From assembly GCF_000813145.1 (NCBI RefSeq), contig NZ_BAZF01000006.1:185510-249509 (forward strand): a stretch of DNA of 64,000 bases. The letters run 5' to 3'. Below are positions 26,663-36,088 of the stretch, piece after piece. This stretch comes from Geobacter sp. OR-1. Lineage in GTDB: Bacteria; Desulfobacterota; Desulfuromonadia; Geobacterales; DSM-12255. A program made the position numbers and the translations under genes. Numbering within the stretch: position 1 is the first letter of the stretch; every line of letters begins with the position of its first letter. The notes under the pieces were generated by a model. It did no database searches. It saw only the letters and a program-made list of their open reading frames with translations, and was not told the origin of the DNA.

Positions 26663-28951
26663 CTACAACCAATTACCTATCAACAAAAACGGCGACCAGT
26701 AATAGGGGTGGCTGTGACTCTGCATGATCTCCATCTGGGCCTTTTGCAGTGCCGAAGCCTTGCTTGTTCTTGGCTGCTTCAGGTAGTTGTAGAATTTCTG
26801 CACCAATTGTGCTGTGACTTCATCAGAAATCTCCCAGAGCGTTGCCAAAGTGCTCTTCGCTCCTGCCTTGACTGCTATACCCGCGAGCCCGAGCACTGCC
26901 CGGTCATCTCCAGCAGCAGTCTTGCAGGCGCTCAGCGTCAGCAGTTCAATGGGTTCGTTGCGGTATCGGGTCGGCCGGATGAACTTGTCAAACTGCTCGA
27001 AGGTTATTAGGCCGTCCCAGGCCAATATGAACATGTTATGCATGTCACCGGCAAACTCGCCATGTGTTGCGAGATGTACATATGAATACGGTTTCTGTTC
27101 AAATTCTTTTTCCAGGGAATCTTTTACAAAGGATTCATTCAGGAGGGTTTTGCCTCTGAAGAGAGACTGAATCCCCGTCACCTCGTCCTGCACGCTCGGG
27201 AGTGCCGGGAAATCGTTTATTGACTTACTGATGCCGGCTAAAAGAATCTCCTGATGCTCAGAGTAGGTTCGGGGGGCCTGATTGATCAACTGCAGCCCCT
27301 GGGTTGTGGAGATCGTGTAGCGTGAAATAAGAAACTGTTTCCCGTCATGGAGCACTGCCATGGGAACCGTCCTGAGGATGCCGTCAGGAACGAATACCAG
27401 ATGTTCGATCTTTTGCTGTTTCAGTACTTCTTCTATCGGGCGGATTATCAGTGTGTAAAGCTTATTTGCAAGATGCAGGTAATTGCCGGAAGAAGATGAT
27501 GAAACTAAAGTCGTGAGCTCTCTGGCCTGTAAGCTGATCTGTTCGGCAGTGACGTCTGTCGTAAAGTGCTGGGGACCTGAAGGGAGATTCATGAGAATTT
27601 CCAGTCGTGTCGGCATTGAAATCAGGTAGATTACCGCTGTGGGACCGGGTTGCTGGCCTTGTCCCATACCTCGCAGGTCGCCGAGGCAGTTGTCCTTGAA
27701 ATAGTCCTGGAGTTCTTCGGTACGCAGGTTTTCAACCGTGATCTGGACCTCTCTCAGGAGCCGTTCCCTCTCTGCCGGTTCAGCGTCAACACGGCTCCTG
27801 TTCAACAACAACTCGATAAACCCCAGATATACCGGTTCCACCATCTCTCTGAAGGAAACAGCCGAGTAAAAGGCTTCGGGTTTTATACTCCGGCGGAGTG
27901 CCTGGAGTGAACGAACCGCCATTCGGTAAGCCGCTATCGATGCATCTTTTTCACCGGAGTCATTCAGGATTCTTCCCAACTGCCACTGCCACAGGCAAAG
28001 AAGCTCAGGAGAGTTGATCATTTGGGCATGGAAAAGGGCCTCGCGAGTCAAGACCAGCGCCTTGTCCCGTTCGCCATTCTCATCGACCAATCCTCCCAGG
28101 TATCCTGCTGAATATGACATGAGCCTCGAATCGTTGCTTGAGCGAGCCGAACGGGCAGCTTCGGACAGAGCAGACACTGCATGTTTGCGATACGCCGAAC
28201 CGTTGTTACCAAAACTTCCTGCCAGCCGCCTGAAACTCTGACCGATGCCGATAAGGGCTTCTCCCTTTGCCGTAGAATCGGGCCGATCCAGCCATATCTG
28301 GCCTGATTCCTCAAGACTCTTCACCGCCTCAACATAAGATCCGGCACTGACATAAAGCCGCCCCTGGTTGGCGAGCGCTGCGCCAAGCAGCTCCTTGTCT
28401 CCCGTCTGTCTCGCCAGTCGCACACTCTCACGATAGTGATGAGATGCTTCTTTGTACTTGGTGCGTGTCCAGTGCAGTGTACCGATATTATTGAGTATTG
28501 AGGCCGCCATAACAAGATCACCTTCACGACGGGCAATCTCCAGGGCTTCGCTCAGGCTGTTCTTCCCTCTGTCTGGGGGCAATAGTCTCAACGACCGTAC
28601 CTTGTTGTTCGTTGCCATGGTCCCTTGATCAACAGAATGAGGGAATGGGATATAGAGAGAGCCGTACAGATTGAGCGCCTCCATCAACTGATGCAGCGTC
28701 CCCTTAGCCCTGACCTGCGGTATCAATGTGTCAAGCTCCTGTATTGCCCGGTCAGCCATTCCCTGTCGCGCCAGTTGCCTGGCCAGCGAAATCTTTCCGT
28801 CAATCTGTCCTGCAATCTTATCGTCTGAGGCTGGCACAAAGAGAGAGGGAGCCGATGGTTGTTCGGCGAAGGCGGATGAAACCGTTGCCGGTACAGTCAT
28901 CAGGGCCAGGCATAGCACCAGAAAGAGGCGAATAACGATTCCACGGCTCAT
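26663..28951 (-). CDS. Periplasmic TPR-CHAT caspase-fold protease
   Basis: A 762-residue exported protein. A GAGGTG seven bases upstream supports ATG 28951, followed by a signal peptide ending in SSAFAEQ. Residues about 50-400 are TPR-like helical repeats (for example ASILNNIGTLHWTRTKYKEA, GAALANQGRLYVSAGSYVEA). The C-terminal ~280 residues form a CHAT domain: FVPDGILRTVPMAVL, HLATHGEF with the catalytic His near residue 630, and LSACKTAAGD with the catalytic Cys near 676, then GLAGIAVKAGAKSTLATLW. CHAT proteases are caspase relatives. Its place directly behind the TpsA exoprotein gene suggests that it acts on that adhesin or on its secretion; the substrate is unknown. Confidence 0.92.
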   Translation of the reverse strand: MSRGIVIRLFLVLCLALMTVPATVSSAFAEQPSAPSLFVPASDDKIAGQIDGKISLARQLARQGMADRAIQELDTLIPQVRAKGTLHQLMEALNLYGSLYIPFPHSVDQGTMATNNKVRSLRLLPPDRGKNSLSEALEIARREGDLVMAASILNNIGTLHWTRTKYKEASHHYRESVRLARQTGDKELLGAALANQGRLYVSAGSYVEAVKSLEESGQIWLDRPDSTAKGEALIGIGQSFRRLAGSFGNNGSAYRKHAVSALSEAARSARSSNDSRLMSYSAGYLGGLVDENGERDKALVLTREALFHAQMINSPELLCLWQWQLGRILNDSGEKDASIAAYRMAVRSLQALRRSIKPEAFYSAVSFREMVEPVYLGFIELLLNRSRVDAEPAERERLLREVQITVENLRTEELQDYFKDNCLGDLRGMGQGQQPGPTAVIYLISMPTRLEILMNLPSGPQHFTTDVTAEQISLQARELTTLVSSSSSGNYLHLANKLYTLIIRPIEEVLKQQKIEHLVFVPDGILRTVPMAVLHDGKQFLISRYTISTTQGLQLINQAPRTYSEHQEILLAGISKSINDFPALPSVQDEVTGIQSLFRGKTLLNESFVKDSLEKEFEQKPYSYVHLATHGEFAGDMHNMFILAWDGLITFEQFDKFIRPTRYRNEPIELLTLSACKTAAGDDRAVLGLAGIAVKAGAKSTLATLWEISDEVTAQLVQKFYNYLKQPRTSKASALQKAQMEIMQSHSHPYYWSPFLLIGNWL

Positions 28952-28969
28952 GGTTGTCACCTCACTTTC

Positions 28970-31900
28970 TTACTGAGTGACAATCGGGCGATCAGGATTG
29001 GGGGCGGCACCGGCGCTTTCCTGAACAGTGAAGCTGCTGATCTCTTCGTCCCTAGAGGCACACCGTTTTGGGGCAAGAGAGCTGATATCGATGATAGTAT
29101 CCGGCATATCGGCAAGCGTAGCGCCGAGATCGGCAATCGGAGAGCTGATGAGAATGGTGCCTTGCAAGCCAAGGCGTGATGAGGCGCTGATGACGCTGCC
29201 GGTCTGGGACTTGATCAGGGAGGGAGTATCCAGGTTGATGTTGCCGCCGTTCCCCCCCTCGGCGTTGGCAATGATACTACTTTGATCGAGCACCAGATTC
29301 CGGGCGGCCAGATCGATATTCCCACCATTGCCGGTCCCGCCGTTGACCGACGTAGTAATCCTTGAGTTACGCAGGTCAACCAATCGCGGATCGATGAAGA
29401 TGTTTCCGCCGTCGGCATTAACTGTTGCGGTCGTAATCGAACTGTTGTCCATCGTTACCTGCGATCCTGCGACAATGTTGATGTCACCGGCACGGCCTGT
29501 GCCGTTGCTCTCGGATGCGATGGCTCCGTTATTACCAATAATCAGCTTGCCAGCAGTCAGATGAATATCTCCTCCCTCGCCACTGCTGCCTGCAGCTGCT
29601 GAGGCGATTATACTTGCGTTATCCGTAATAAGGGCCATATCTGAAACATTGACTTTCAAGGTGCCGCCTTTGCCGGCTGACAACGTTGTGCCGGTTATTC
29701 GTGACGCGCCAGCCACTTTCAGCTGGGCGGCTTCAATAATCGCAGTGCCTCCATCGCCACTTCCTGCAGCAGCTTGAGTAGAAATGACTCCCCCATTAGT
29801 CAAGTTTACAAACTCAGCAGCTTTGATTGCTAATGCCCCACCCGTGGAGCCTGTGAACGTGATGCTGGATATATAAGTGCCCTTTCCATCTACATTTAAT
29901 CTTCGGGTCTCTAATGTTACTGCTCCTGGAGCACCAGTACTTTCAGCAGAATTGGAAACGGAAATATTCGCGCCATTGGACATGTTCACGGAATCGCTGG
30001 CTCTGATTGACAATGTACCCCCTTTGCCGGCTGACCAGGTGTCACCGTTGATAGCAGCGTTATCAAGGTTCAGCCTGGTAGTTTCAATGGATGCAGTACC
30101 ACCGTCGCCACTACCCTCCGCAGCTGAAACAAATAATTTCCCTCCACCATTCAGATTTATGGAGTCGAGGGCTCTGATTATCAAATTTGCTCCTTTGCCT
30201 GATGTCAATGTCGCACCAGATATGACCGAACGAGAACCGACGTTCAAATTGCCAGTTTCAATTGTTGCGAAGCCTGCGGCACCGCTCCCTGATATAGCTG
30301 AAACATCAATGGAGCTTTCATTTGTCAGGTTAATTGAATCGGACGCCTTGATTGACAAGGTACCGCCTGTTCCTGAGGAAAACGTTGAACCCATGATTAG
30401 CGAAGTGCCATCAAGGTTAAGTCTGGCAGTCTCAATCGTAGCAGTCCCAGAGTTCCCACTGCTTCCCTTTAGCGCAGAAACTGTAAGCATTCCACCATTA
30501 GTCAGGGTCATGGAATCGCTTGCCTTAATTGTCAAGTTCCCTCCCCTGCCGGAAGTTGCTGTACCCGCGGTAATAAGGGCATCGCTATCTATAGTTAACG
30601 TTGTGGTTTCAATCGTAGCATTACCGGCATTCCCACTTCCTTTATCAGCTGAGGAATATATTGAACCCTCATTCTTTAGAGTTATGGAATCAGCGGCCTT
30701 TATTGACAAGGTGCCTCCGTCACCTTCTGACTTTGTCACACAGGATATGCTCGAATTAACACCATCCACGTTTAATCGAGCTGATCCAATAGAGGCACTC
30801 CCCGACTTTCCGCTCCCTGCCGACGCTGCCACATAGATTTTCCCTCCATTAGCCAGATTAATGGAATTATGAGCTTTGATAAGCAAGCTCCCACCATCCC
30901 CCGTTGCGTATGTCGTCCCTGATATTATCGAGCGATCCACATTTAGATTGGTGGTCTCGATTGAAACACTGCCGGCGTTACCGCTGCCATCAGATGTTGA
31001 AACAGTGATCGCCCCCATATTTGTCAGGTTTACGGCATTACTTGCTTTGACCGACAAAAAACCGCCCATCCCGCTTGACCATGTAAACGCACTAAGTGAG
31101 CCAAAGCCATCAAGGTTCAATGTGGCGGTTTCAATGGTAGCGACACCAGCATTACCACTGCCAGCATTGGCTATTACTGAGATATCTCCCATGTTAGTCA
31201 CATTCACGGAATCGCTGGTCTTGATCGACAAATCTCCTCCTTTACCGCTTGTCGATGTACAAGCCTTTATTCCCGATCCATAACCATCAATATTCAATCT
31301 GGTGGCCTCGATTGCGGCGTTGCCAGCATTGCCACTGCCAGCATTGGCTGAGACTGCAATACCGCCTCCGTTAATCAAATTAATAGAATCGCTTGCTTTA
31401 ATTAACAAACTCCCTCCTACCCCGTTCGAAAGTGTATTCCCGAATATATTCGAACCGTCACCATCGATATTCAAACTGGAGGTCTCTATTTTTGCGGTGC
31501 CTGCGTTGCCACTGCTTCCAACTGCTGAAACTGAAATAGTCCCTCCATTTGTTAGATTTACAGAGTCGGCGGCCTTTATTGACAAATCTCCTCCTTTGCC
31601 CTCAGAAGAAGTTCCGCAGAATATACTTGAAGAATTTATGAACCGCCCATTCACATTCAATTGTGAAGTTTCTATTGTTGTAGTCCCCGCGTTACCGGTG
31701 CCCGTTTCTGCTGAAACGTTAATTTGTCCACCATTAGCCAGGGTTATTGAATCGGCAGTCTTGACTGCAAGGTCACCTCCCTTGCCCGCGGCATAAGCAC
31801 TGGAGAAAACTGTCCCTTCATAAGACAGTGATATGGAGCCTGCACTATTGATTGATAACGTTCCCCCATCACCTTGTGATCTGGATTCAGACGATATTTT

Positions 31901-33541
31901 CGAAAACATCCCAATTGATAAATTCCCTGTTTCGATGCTTGCGGTGCCTGCATTCCCTTTGCCAGTAGTTGCAACCGATATAAAACCTCCATTTGTTAGG
32001 TTGACAGAGTCGGTTGCCTTAATCGACAAGGTGCCACCTTTGCCTACCGATGAAGTCTCACTGGATATGCCTGATAAATACAAGAAGTTACCAAACACAT
32101 TCAATTTGTCAGTCTCGATTGAAGCAGTGCCGGAGTCGCCCTTCCCAGTTGCAGAAACAGAAATACGACCTCCTCTTGTCAGGTTGACAAAATCGCTGGA
32201 CTTAATTACCAAAGATCCACCAACACCTTCTGATTTTGTTTCACCTAAAATTCTCGCTTCACTACCATCAACATACAATTCAGTGGTCTCAATGAAAGCA
32301 GTTCCTGCGTTGCCAGTACCTGCCTCCGATGAAACAGAAATTACACTTCCTTCAGAAAGTAATACGTAATCTTTGGCCTTGATTGACAACGAGCCTCCAT
32401 AGCCAACAGAGAATGTCCCACTACTTATGTCAGCCTTCCCAATCAGTGACACGCTCTCACCATTTATTCGGATATTGCCTGCATTACCGGAACCATAGGC
32501 AAATGACCCCAAGCTTGATGAATCCAGCACAACAAGAGGAGAGGCAATAAATATGGACCCTCCTATGGAACCTGAATAAGTATTTGAATAAACGGCAGTG
32601 TTGTTTTTCAATTCCACGAGTTCACTTGCAGTTATGACTATGTCCTTGCCTCCATCGCTCCCCTCAGTATTTGATGCTATCCAGGCATTATCGGCAAAAA
32701 ATTGTCCTCCAGAGATAAAGATGCTTCCCCCGCCGGAACGATCGCTATTGGTCGCAATGTCGTAATAATTACGATCCGTGGCAGTTCTGATAATTGAGAT
32801 TGCCCCCATTTTATTGAAGTTGGAGACATCAATCCCGGAAGTGGTTAGTGCTAGTTCTCCTGAAGAGCCGACCGCAGCAAGATTCACCCCACCTCCTGGA
32901 GCCCAAAGAAGCGAGTAATCTACTGAATTAGTTAAGGTAAGGTCACCGCCGATCAGGCTAAGTGTTTGCCCTTCCAACACTCCCAACAAGCTGTCAGTGA
33001 CAGTAATCGGTGCCGGCGTGGTCGTAACAAATCCGAACGCCGACGGCGGCGCCGATGTCAGCAGTGAGGCCTGTGGGTTACGGGCATCAAACCGGCCGTC
33101 AATCCCGAGTTTCAGGTAATCTGCGGTGGTCGCATGGAACGAACCGGTGACATCGAGGCTGGCGTTTGGGCCGAACATAATGCCAGAGGGGTTCACGATA
33201 TATAGGTTGGCACCGGGAATGGTCGATCGGATGGTGCCATCAATTGAGGATGCCGATCCGCCGGTGACCCGGCTGATGATATTGGTTACGGAAGCCGGAC
33301 CGGAAAACGTCGCAATATCGTTTTTCACTAGATTGAACTGGGAGAAGCTGTGAAAGAGGTTGCCGCCATGCTGCCTGCCAAGATCCGCGGTGATGGCATA
33401 ATTTGGGCCTGTCAGTGGGGTGCTTCTCCCCATGCTGCCATCCGTCACTATTCCTGCCACCGCGAATTTCAGAGTAATAATCGTAGGTAACAGTAAAAAA
33501 AAGGCGATGATACTGGCTTTGCGGAACCCGTTAGCGCTCAT
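28970..33541 (-). CDS. TpsA filamentous-haemagglutinin-like exoprotein
   Basis: A 1523-residue two-partner-secretion exoprotein. Residues 1-29 are a signal peptide. Residues about 30-270 are the TPS domain with NLFHSFSQFN, NIISRVTGG and NPSGIMFGPNASLDVTGSFH. About residues 380-1315 hold some 17 degenerate tandem units of roughly 55 residues, pattern GGTLSIKASDSVNLTNGGxISVSA...GSGNAGTATIETxxLNVDG, predicted to form a long beta-helix. The C-terminus returns to haemagglutinin-like repeats and ends in a short non-helical tail (SFTVQESAGAAPNP). It starts one base after the TpsB gene stop and its ribosome-binding site lies inside that gene. Likely a surface or secreted adhesin. Confidence 0.93.
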   Translation of the reverse strand: MSANGFRKASIIAFFLLLPTIITLKFAVAGIVTDGSMGRSTPLTGPNYAITADLGRQHGGNLFHSFSQFNLVKNDIATFSGPASVTNIISRVTGGSASSIDGTIRSTIPGANLYIVNPSGIMFGPNASLDVTGSFHATTADYLKLGIDGRFDARNPQASLLTSAPPSAFGFVTTTPAPITVTDSLLGVLEGQTLSLIGGDLTLTNSVDYSLLWAPGGGVNLAAVGSSGELALTTSGIDVSNFNKMGAISIIRTATDRNYYDIATNSDRSGGGSIFISGGQFFADNAWIASNTEGSDGGKDIVITASELVELKNNTAVYSNTYSGSIGGSIFIASPLVVLDSSSLGSFAYGSGNAGNIRINGESVSLIGKADISSGTFSVGYGGSLSIKAKDYVLLSEGSVISVSSEAGTGNAGTAFIETTELYVDGSEARILGETKSEGVGGSLVIKSSDFVNLTRGGRISVSATGKGDSGTASIETDKLNVFGNFLYLSGISSETSSVGKGGTLSIKATDSVNLTNGGFISVATTGKGNAGTASIETGNLSIGMFSKISSESRSQGDGGTLSINSAGSISLSYEGTVFSSAYAAGKGGDLAVKTADSITLANGGQINVSAETGTGNAGTTTIETSQLNVNGRFINSSSIFCGTSSEGKGGDLSIKAADSVNLTNGGTISVSAVGSSGNAGTAKIETSSLNIDGDGSNIFGNTLSNGVGGSLLIKASDSINLINGGGIAVSANAGSGNAGNAAIEATRLNIDGYGSGIKACTSTSGKGGDLSIKTSDSVNVTNMGDISVIANAGSGNAGVATIETATLNLDGFGSLSAFTWSSGMGGFLSVKASNAVNLTNMGAITVSTSDGSGNAGSVSIETTNLNVDRSIISGTTYATGDGGSLLIKAHNSINLANGGKIYVAASAGSGKSGSASIGSARLNVDGVNSSISCVTKSEGDGGTLSIKAADSITLKNEGSIYSSADKGSGNAGNATIETTTLTIDSDALITAGTATSGRGGNLTIKASDSMTLTNGGMLTVSALKGSSGNSGTATIETARLNLDGTSLIMGSTFSSGTGGTLSIKASDSINLTNESSIDVSAISGSGAAGFATIETGNLNVGSRSVISGATLTSGKGANLIIRALDSINLNGGGKLFVSAAEGSGDGGTASIETTRLNLDNAAINGDTWSAGKGGTLSIRASDSVNMSNGANISVSNSAESTGAPGAVTLETRRLNVDGKGTYISSITFTGSTGGALAIKAAEFVNLTNGGVISTQAAAGSGDGGTAIIEAAQLKVAGASRITGTTLSAGKGGTLKVNVSDMALITDNASIIASAAAGSSGEGGDIHLTAGKLIIGNNGAIASESNGTGRAGDINIVAGSQVTMDNSSITTATVNADGGNIFIDPRLVDLRNSRITTSVNGGTGNGGNIDLAARNLVLDQSSIIANAEGGNGGNINLDTPSLIKSQTGSVISASSRLGLQGTILISSPIADLGATLADMPDTIIDISSLAPKRCASRDEEISSFTVQESAGAAPNPDRPIVTQ
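29560..32420 (-). repeat. Tandem coding repeats (~165 bp) in the TpsA gene
   Basis: About 17 degenerate units within the exoprotein gene, each encoding a GGxLSIKAxDSxNLTNGG motif followed by SGNAGTAxIET and LNVDG. Spacing averages 55 codons. Units differ in sequence, so they are old duplications rather than recent expansion. Confidence 0.85.
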
Positions 33542-33542
33542 A

Positions 33543-35144
33543 TCAGAACACCTCCGCTTTCAGCTGAAAATGTACCCCTTGATCGGATAACTCTCTGCTG
33601 TTCACATGAACCTTGTTTACCCCGTAGCCGTAATAAACCTCGAGGAGAATGCGATTCCTGATACTCCATCCCACCCCGCCACCGACCCCCACAATGGTAT
33701 CGGGTTGCGGCGTTTCATAATCGGCATTCCACCCCCACCCGTAGTCAACAAAAGGAATGGCCTGAATCGTCCCCCATCCATTTTCATCCTGCAACAGGGG
33801 GATTCGCAGCTCGATGGAACTGTTGACCCCATTATCCCGAACAAGCGCATTATTCCGGTACCCGCGTACACTGTTCATCCCCCCCAGGCCGAACCGCTCG
33901 ATAGAAAGCAGGCTTTCAGCGGCCATCTGGGCATTTGTTCTGAGCATCAACTGCACTGGTGTCTGCCCGACCCGGCTCAGAAACAAGAACTGCCCCAACC
34001 AGGAAAAAAAGCGGCTGTCTGGCTCATTCACATTGGTAGTGGACCCAAGAGTTGCGATACCGATATTGATTGTCGAATTTATGGCCAGGATACTGCTGCT
34101 GTCCCTGTGCAGAAATTCCTGCCCAATCCGAAGCACACTGACCCTTGCCACACCGTCATGCTCTCCCGGCGAAAATGAAAACGGTCGGCCCAGCAACCAT
34201 GAATGGCTTTCGCGGAATTCACCAGCCACGGATAGAGCGATCTCTTTGTTGGCTGTTCTGTTCACAGGGTGACGCAGTTTCAGACCGTACGTCTCGGAAC
34301 GGCTCTTGATATCCATATCCTGGTATAATTCTTCAGTTACGGTGCTCTCGTTGCGGCGATAGTACAGGGAAAGGGTCGAATCGTAAGTAGAGACGGGGAT
34401 TGAATAACTGGTGCCAAAATCCAGAGCGCCCTCGGTGATACCGATATCCGCTGCCAAAGTATCTCCGAACCCCAGAAGATTAAGATGGGCGAGCGATAGG
34501 TCTCCCCGAAGTTCTCCGGTGCTGGGTGCAGCGTCGTTGTTGAAGCGAAGCGACATACGATAGGGGGATGACTCCTCAATTTCAACGTTCAGCTCTGCTT
34601 CTCCCAGAGTATTACCCGGCTGCAGATCAGCATTGATCCTCCTGATCCGCTGATCCTGCTGGAGTAATTGCAGTGCCTCCTGCAATGAATTCAAATTGAG
34701 GGGTTCCGATGATCCATTCCTCAATCTGTTGCTGATGTAACTTTCGCGGAAATGTTTCAGGCCGGATATCTGTATGCCGGCAAGTCTGCCTTCGATCACT
34801 CTGAAATTGATTATGCCGTTTTCCACCTGCTGATCCGGGAGAATTACTCCGGAGTTTATAAAGCCCTTTTTGACATATAGATAGATGAGTTCCTGGCGAA
34901 GCTCCTCTATCTGTTCAATGCTCAATTTTCTTCCGGTGTATTTTCCGGATACTGTGGCAAGTTCCTCAGCTGGAACCGCTTTGTTTCCGGTAAAGGTAAA
35001 CTGGTTTACAAATACATTTGAAATTGTGGAGAGTTTGGCGCCAGATGAAGCCTCATCACTCTGGGTAATGCCGGTGGCGGACACAGTTGTACTGCAAATG
35101 GCAACAAGGAGATAGATGAGAGCAATGAGAATATATCGATTCAC
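33543..35144 (-). CDS. TpsB outer-membrane transporter (ShlB/FhaC family)
   Basis: A 533-residue Omp85-superfamily pore that secretes the adjacent TpsA protein. It has a signal peptide to about residue 24, then POTRA regions: FVNQFTFTGNKAVPAEEL opening POTRA1, and a second around GLKHFRESYISNRLRNGSSEPLN. The C-terminal beta-barrel contains the conserved RGYRNNALVRDNG loop (VRGY motif) near residue 425 and ends in aromatic FQLKAEVF. It is the first gene of the operon. Its start lies about 70 bases after a riboswitch-linked terminator, so it is expected to be expressed only on read-through. Confidence 0.94.
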   Translation of the reverse strand: MNRYILIALIYLLVAICSTTVSATGITQSDEASSGAKLSTISNVFVNQFTFTGNKAVPAEELATVSGKYTGRKLSIEQIEELRQELIYLYVKKGFINSGVILPDQQVENGIINFRVIEGRLAGIQISGLKHFRESYISNRLRNGSSEPLNLNSLQEALQLLQQDQRIRRINADLQPGNTLGEAELNVEIEESSPYRMSLRFNNDAAPSTGELRGDLSLAHLNLLGFGDTLAADIGITEGALDFGTSYSIPVSTYDSTLSLYYRRNESTVTEELYQDMDIKSRSETYGLKLRHPVNRTANKEIALSVAGEFRESHSWLLGRPFSFSPGEHDGVARVSVLRIGQEFLHRDSSSILAINSTINIGIATLGSTTNVNEPDSRFFSWLGQFLFLSRVGQTPVQLMLRTNAQMAAESLLSIERFGLGGMNSVRGYRNNALVRDNGVNSSIELRIPLLQDENGWGTIQAIPFVDYGWGWNADYETPQPDTIVGVGGGVGWSIRNRILLEVYYGYGVNKVHVNSRELSDQGVHFQLKAEVF

Positions 35145-35212
35145 AACGCACTCCCAAGTGGATCGAATCCATATTGTTTTATTTCCTTGAACTCACATGT
35201 TTCACTAGAAAA

Positions 35213-35270
35213 CAAAAAACCGAGCCGCTTGAAGGTCTCCTTTCGGAGAAGACTTCCAGCAACCCGGCTG
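35213..35270 (-). terminator. Riboswitch-associated intrinsic terminator
   Basis: On the minus strand AGCCG, part of the aptamer's 3' region, can pair with CGGCT located before CGG and six T. An inner hairpin (GAAG..CTTC and TCTCC-GAAA-GGAGA) sits in the loop. Because AGCCG belongs to both structures, ligand binding and termination should be mutually exclusive. Confidence 0.7.
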
Positions 35271-35335
35271 ACTGGGTGATTTTAGGAGTTAGTCCCGTGG
35301 CTTTCCGTCCCCAGGTTTCCCAGGGTTTGGCAATA
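35257..35335 (-). promoter_or_regulatory. GEMM-I type cyclic-dinucleotide riboswitch aptamer
   Basis: Reading the minus strand: GCCAAACC, a stem capped by a GAAA tetraloop, GGGGACGGAAAGCCACGGG, a variable hairpin and finally AGTCAGCCGGGTTGC. These match the conserved blocks of the GEMM-I class (AAACC, GAAA tetraloop, GACGCAAAGCC, AGCGGGGUU in the Vc2 example). Members bind c-di-GMP, or 3',3'-cGAMP in the Geobacter subclass. I cannot assign the ligand because the discriminating 5' position aligns ambiguously. It controls the TPS-CHAT operon. Confidence 0.85.
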
Positions 35336-35346
35336 AATTTTAATAA

Positions 35347-35374
35347 ACTATATTTAGTAATAACAATTTGTCAA
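35347..35374 (-). promoter_or_regulatory. Sigma-70-like promoter of the TPS-CHAT operon
   Basis: On the minus strand TTGACA (35369-35374), a 16-base spacer and TATAGT (35347-35352). Transcription would start near 35340, just before the riboswitch aptamer, which fits the layout well. Confidence 0.75.
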
Positions 35375-35483
35375 TACTGACATCGGTCGGCAAGAGTGGA
35401 CAGCAATTTAGTCAAGCGGCATTTGTTATTGATAGAATTGACGTTCAAATACAGCCGGTGAACATTTCCCATCCTCGTCTGGG

Positions 35484-35948
35484 TTATCTCCGCGCCTTGC
35501 CAGAGACGGCATCGATCGTGATCCTGAATACCCGGGTGCATTTGCCGTCCGAATCGATATATCGAAGCCCGGACTCGCGAAAATCAGAGGAATACTTTAC
35601 CACTAACCCCTCCAGCCCTCTCTGCTTCTCGGCATCAAATACCTCTTTAGCCCGTCCTGAGACAATGACACTCTCATAGCGGGTGGAAAACTTGTCCGGC
35701 AAAACCTCGGTCGCTCCTACAACGCAGAACGACACCCGGTTGTCGGCCGCGATGTTTTCCAGCTTGTGTCCTTCCATGGCACAGTGGAAATAGACCGCAT
35801 TGTCGATGACACAATAGCTGAGCGGTACGCCGTAGGGCGCTCCATCGGGTGAAACGGTGGAGAGCACCCCAAATTCACCACATTCCAGCAATGCCCTTGC
35901 TTCAGATTCGCTTATTCCCCGATCTTTGCGGCGAAGTTCATGGCTCAT
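35484..35948 (-). CDS. NimA-like pyridoxamine 5'-phosphate oxidase-fold protein
   Basis: A 154-residue FMN-binding split-barrel protein. The sequence runs ISESEARALLECGEFGVLSTVSPDGAPYGVPLSYCVIDNAVYFHCAMEGHKLENI, then RVSFCVVG and a C-terminal GKCTRVFRI, the NimA/nitroimidazole-resistance-like pattern. Such proteins bind FMN, heme or F420; substrates are mostly unknown. ATG 35948 has a GGGAGCGAG ribosome-binding site, so the earlier in-frame start is not needed. A single-gene unit upstream of the riboswitch region. Confidence 0.85.
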   Translation of the reverse strand: MSHELRRKDRGISESEARALLECGEFGVLSTVSPDGAPYGVPLSYCVIDNAVYFHCAMEGHKLENIAADNRVSFCVVGATEVLPDKFSTRYESVIVSGRAKEVFDAEKQRGLEGLVVKYSSDFRESGLRYIDSDGKCTRVFRITIDAVSGKARR

Positions 35949-36088
35949 TTTACTCGCTCCCTCTCCCGGCAAGTCTGGCCCCAGCTCAAACGACCGCTGG
36001 CAGTTACTGCGGGAATGGCTATTCTCATTCCATTTACCCGGAACAAACGTACAACATTGACACTCATCTCAGGGGCAAGAAGATTTTT

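Larger units (their letters stand above)
35145..35483. other. Leader region of the TPS-CHAT operon
   Basis: The 340 bases between tpsB and the NimA-like gene are not coding. They hold, in minus-strand order, the promoter (35374-35347), the GEMM-I aptamer, the terminator and about 70 bases of 5' untranslated sequence. Confidence 0.7.

Noticed and set aside
29877..31796. Chain of long plus-strand frames with repeated PPLP segments
   Set aside because: They mirror the tandem repeats of the TpsA exoprotein and reflect its periodicity.
29560..32420. Regular ~165-bp spacing suggestive of an array
   Set aside because: Units are in frame, diverged and encode a beta-helix motif. There are no short identical repeats with unique spacers, so it is not a CRISPR array.
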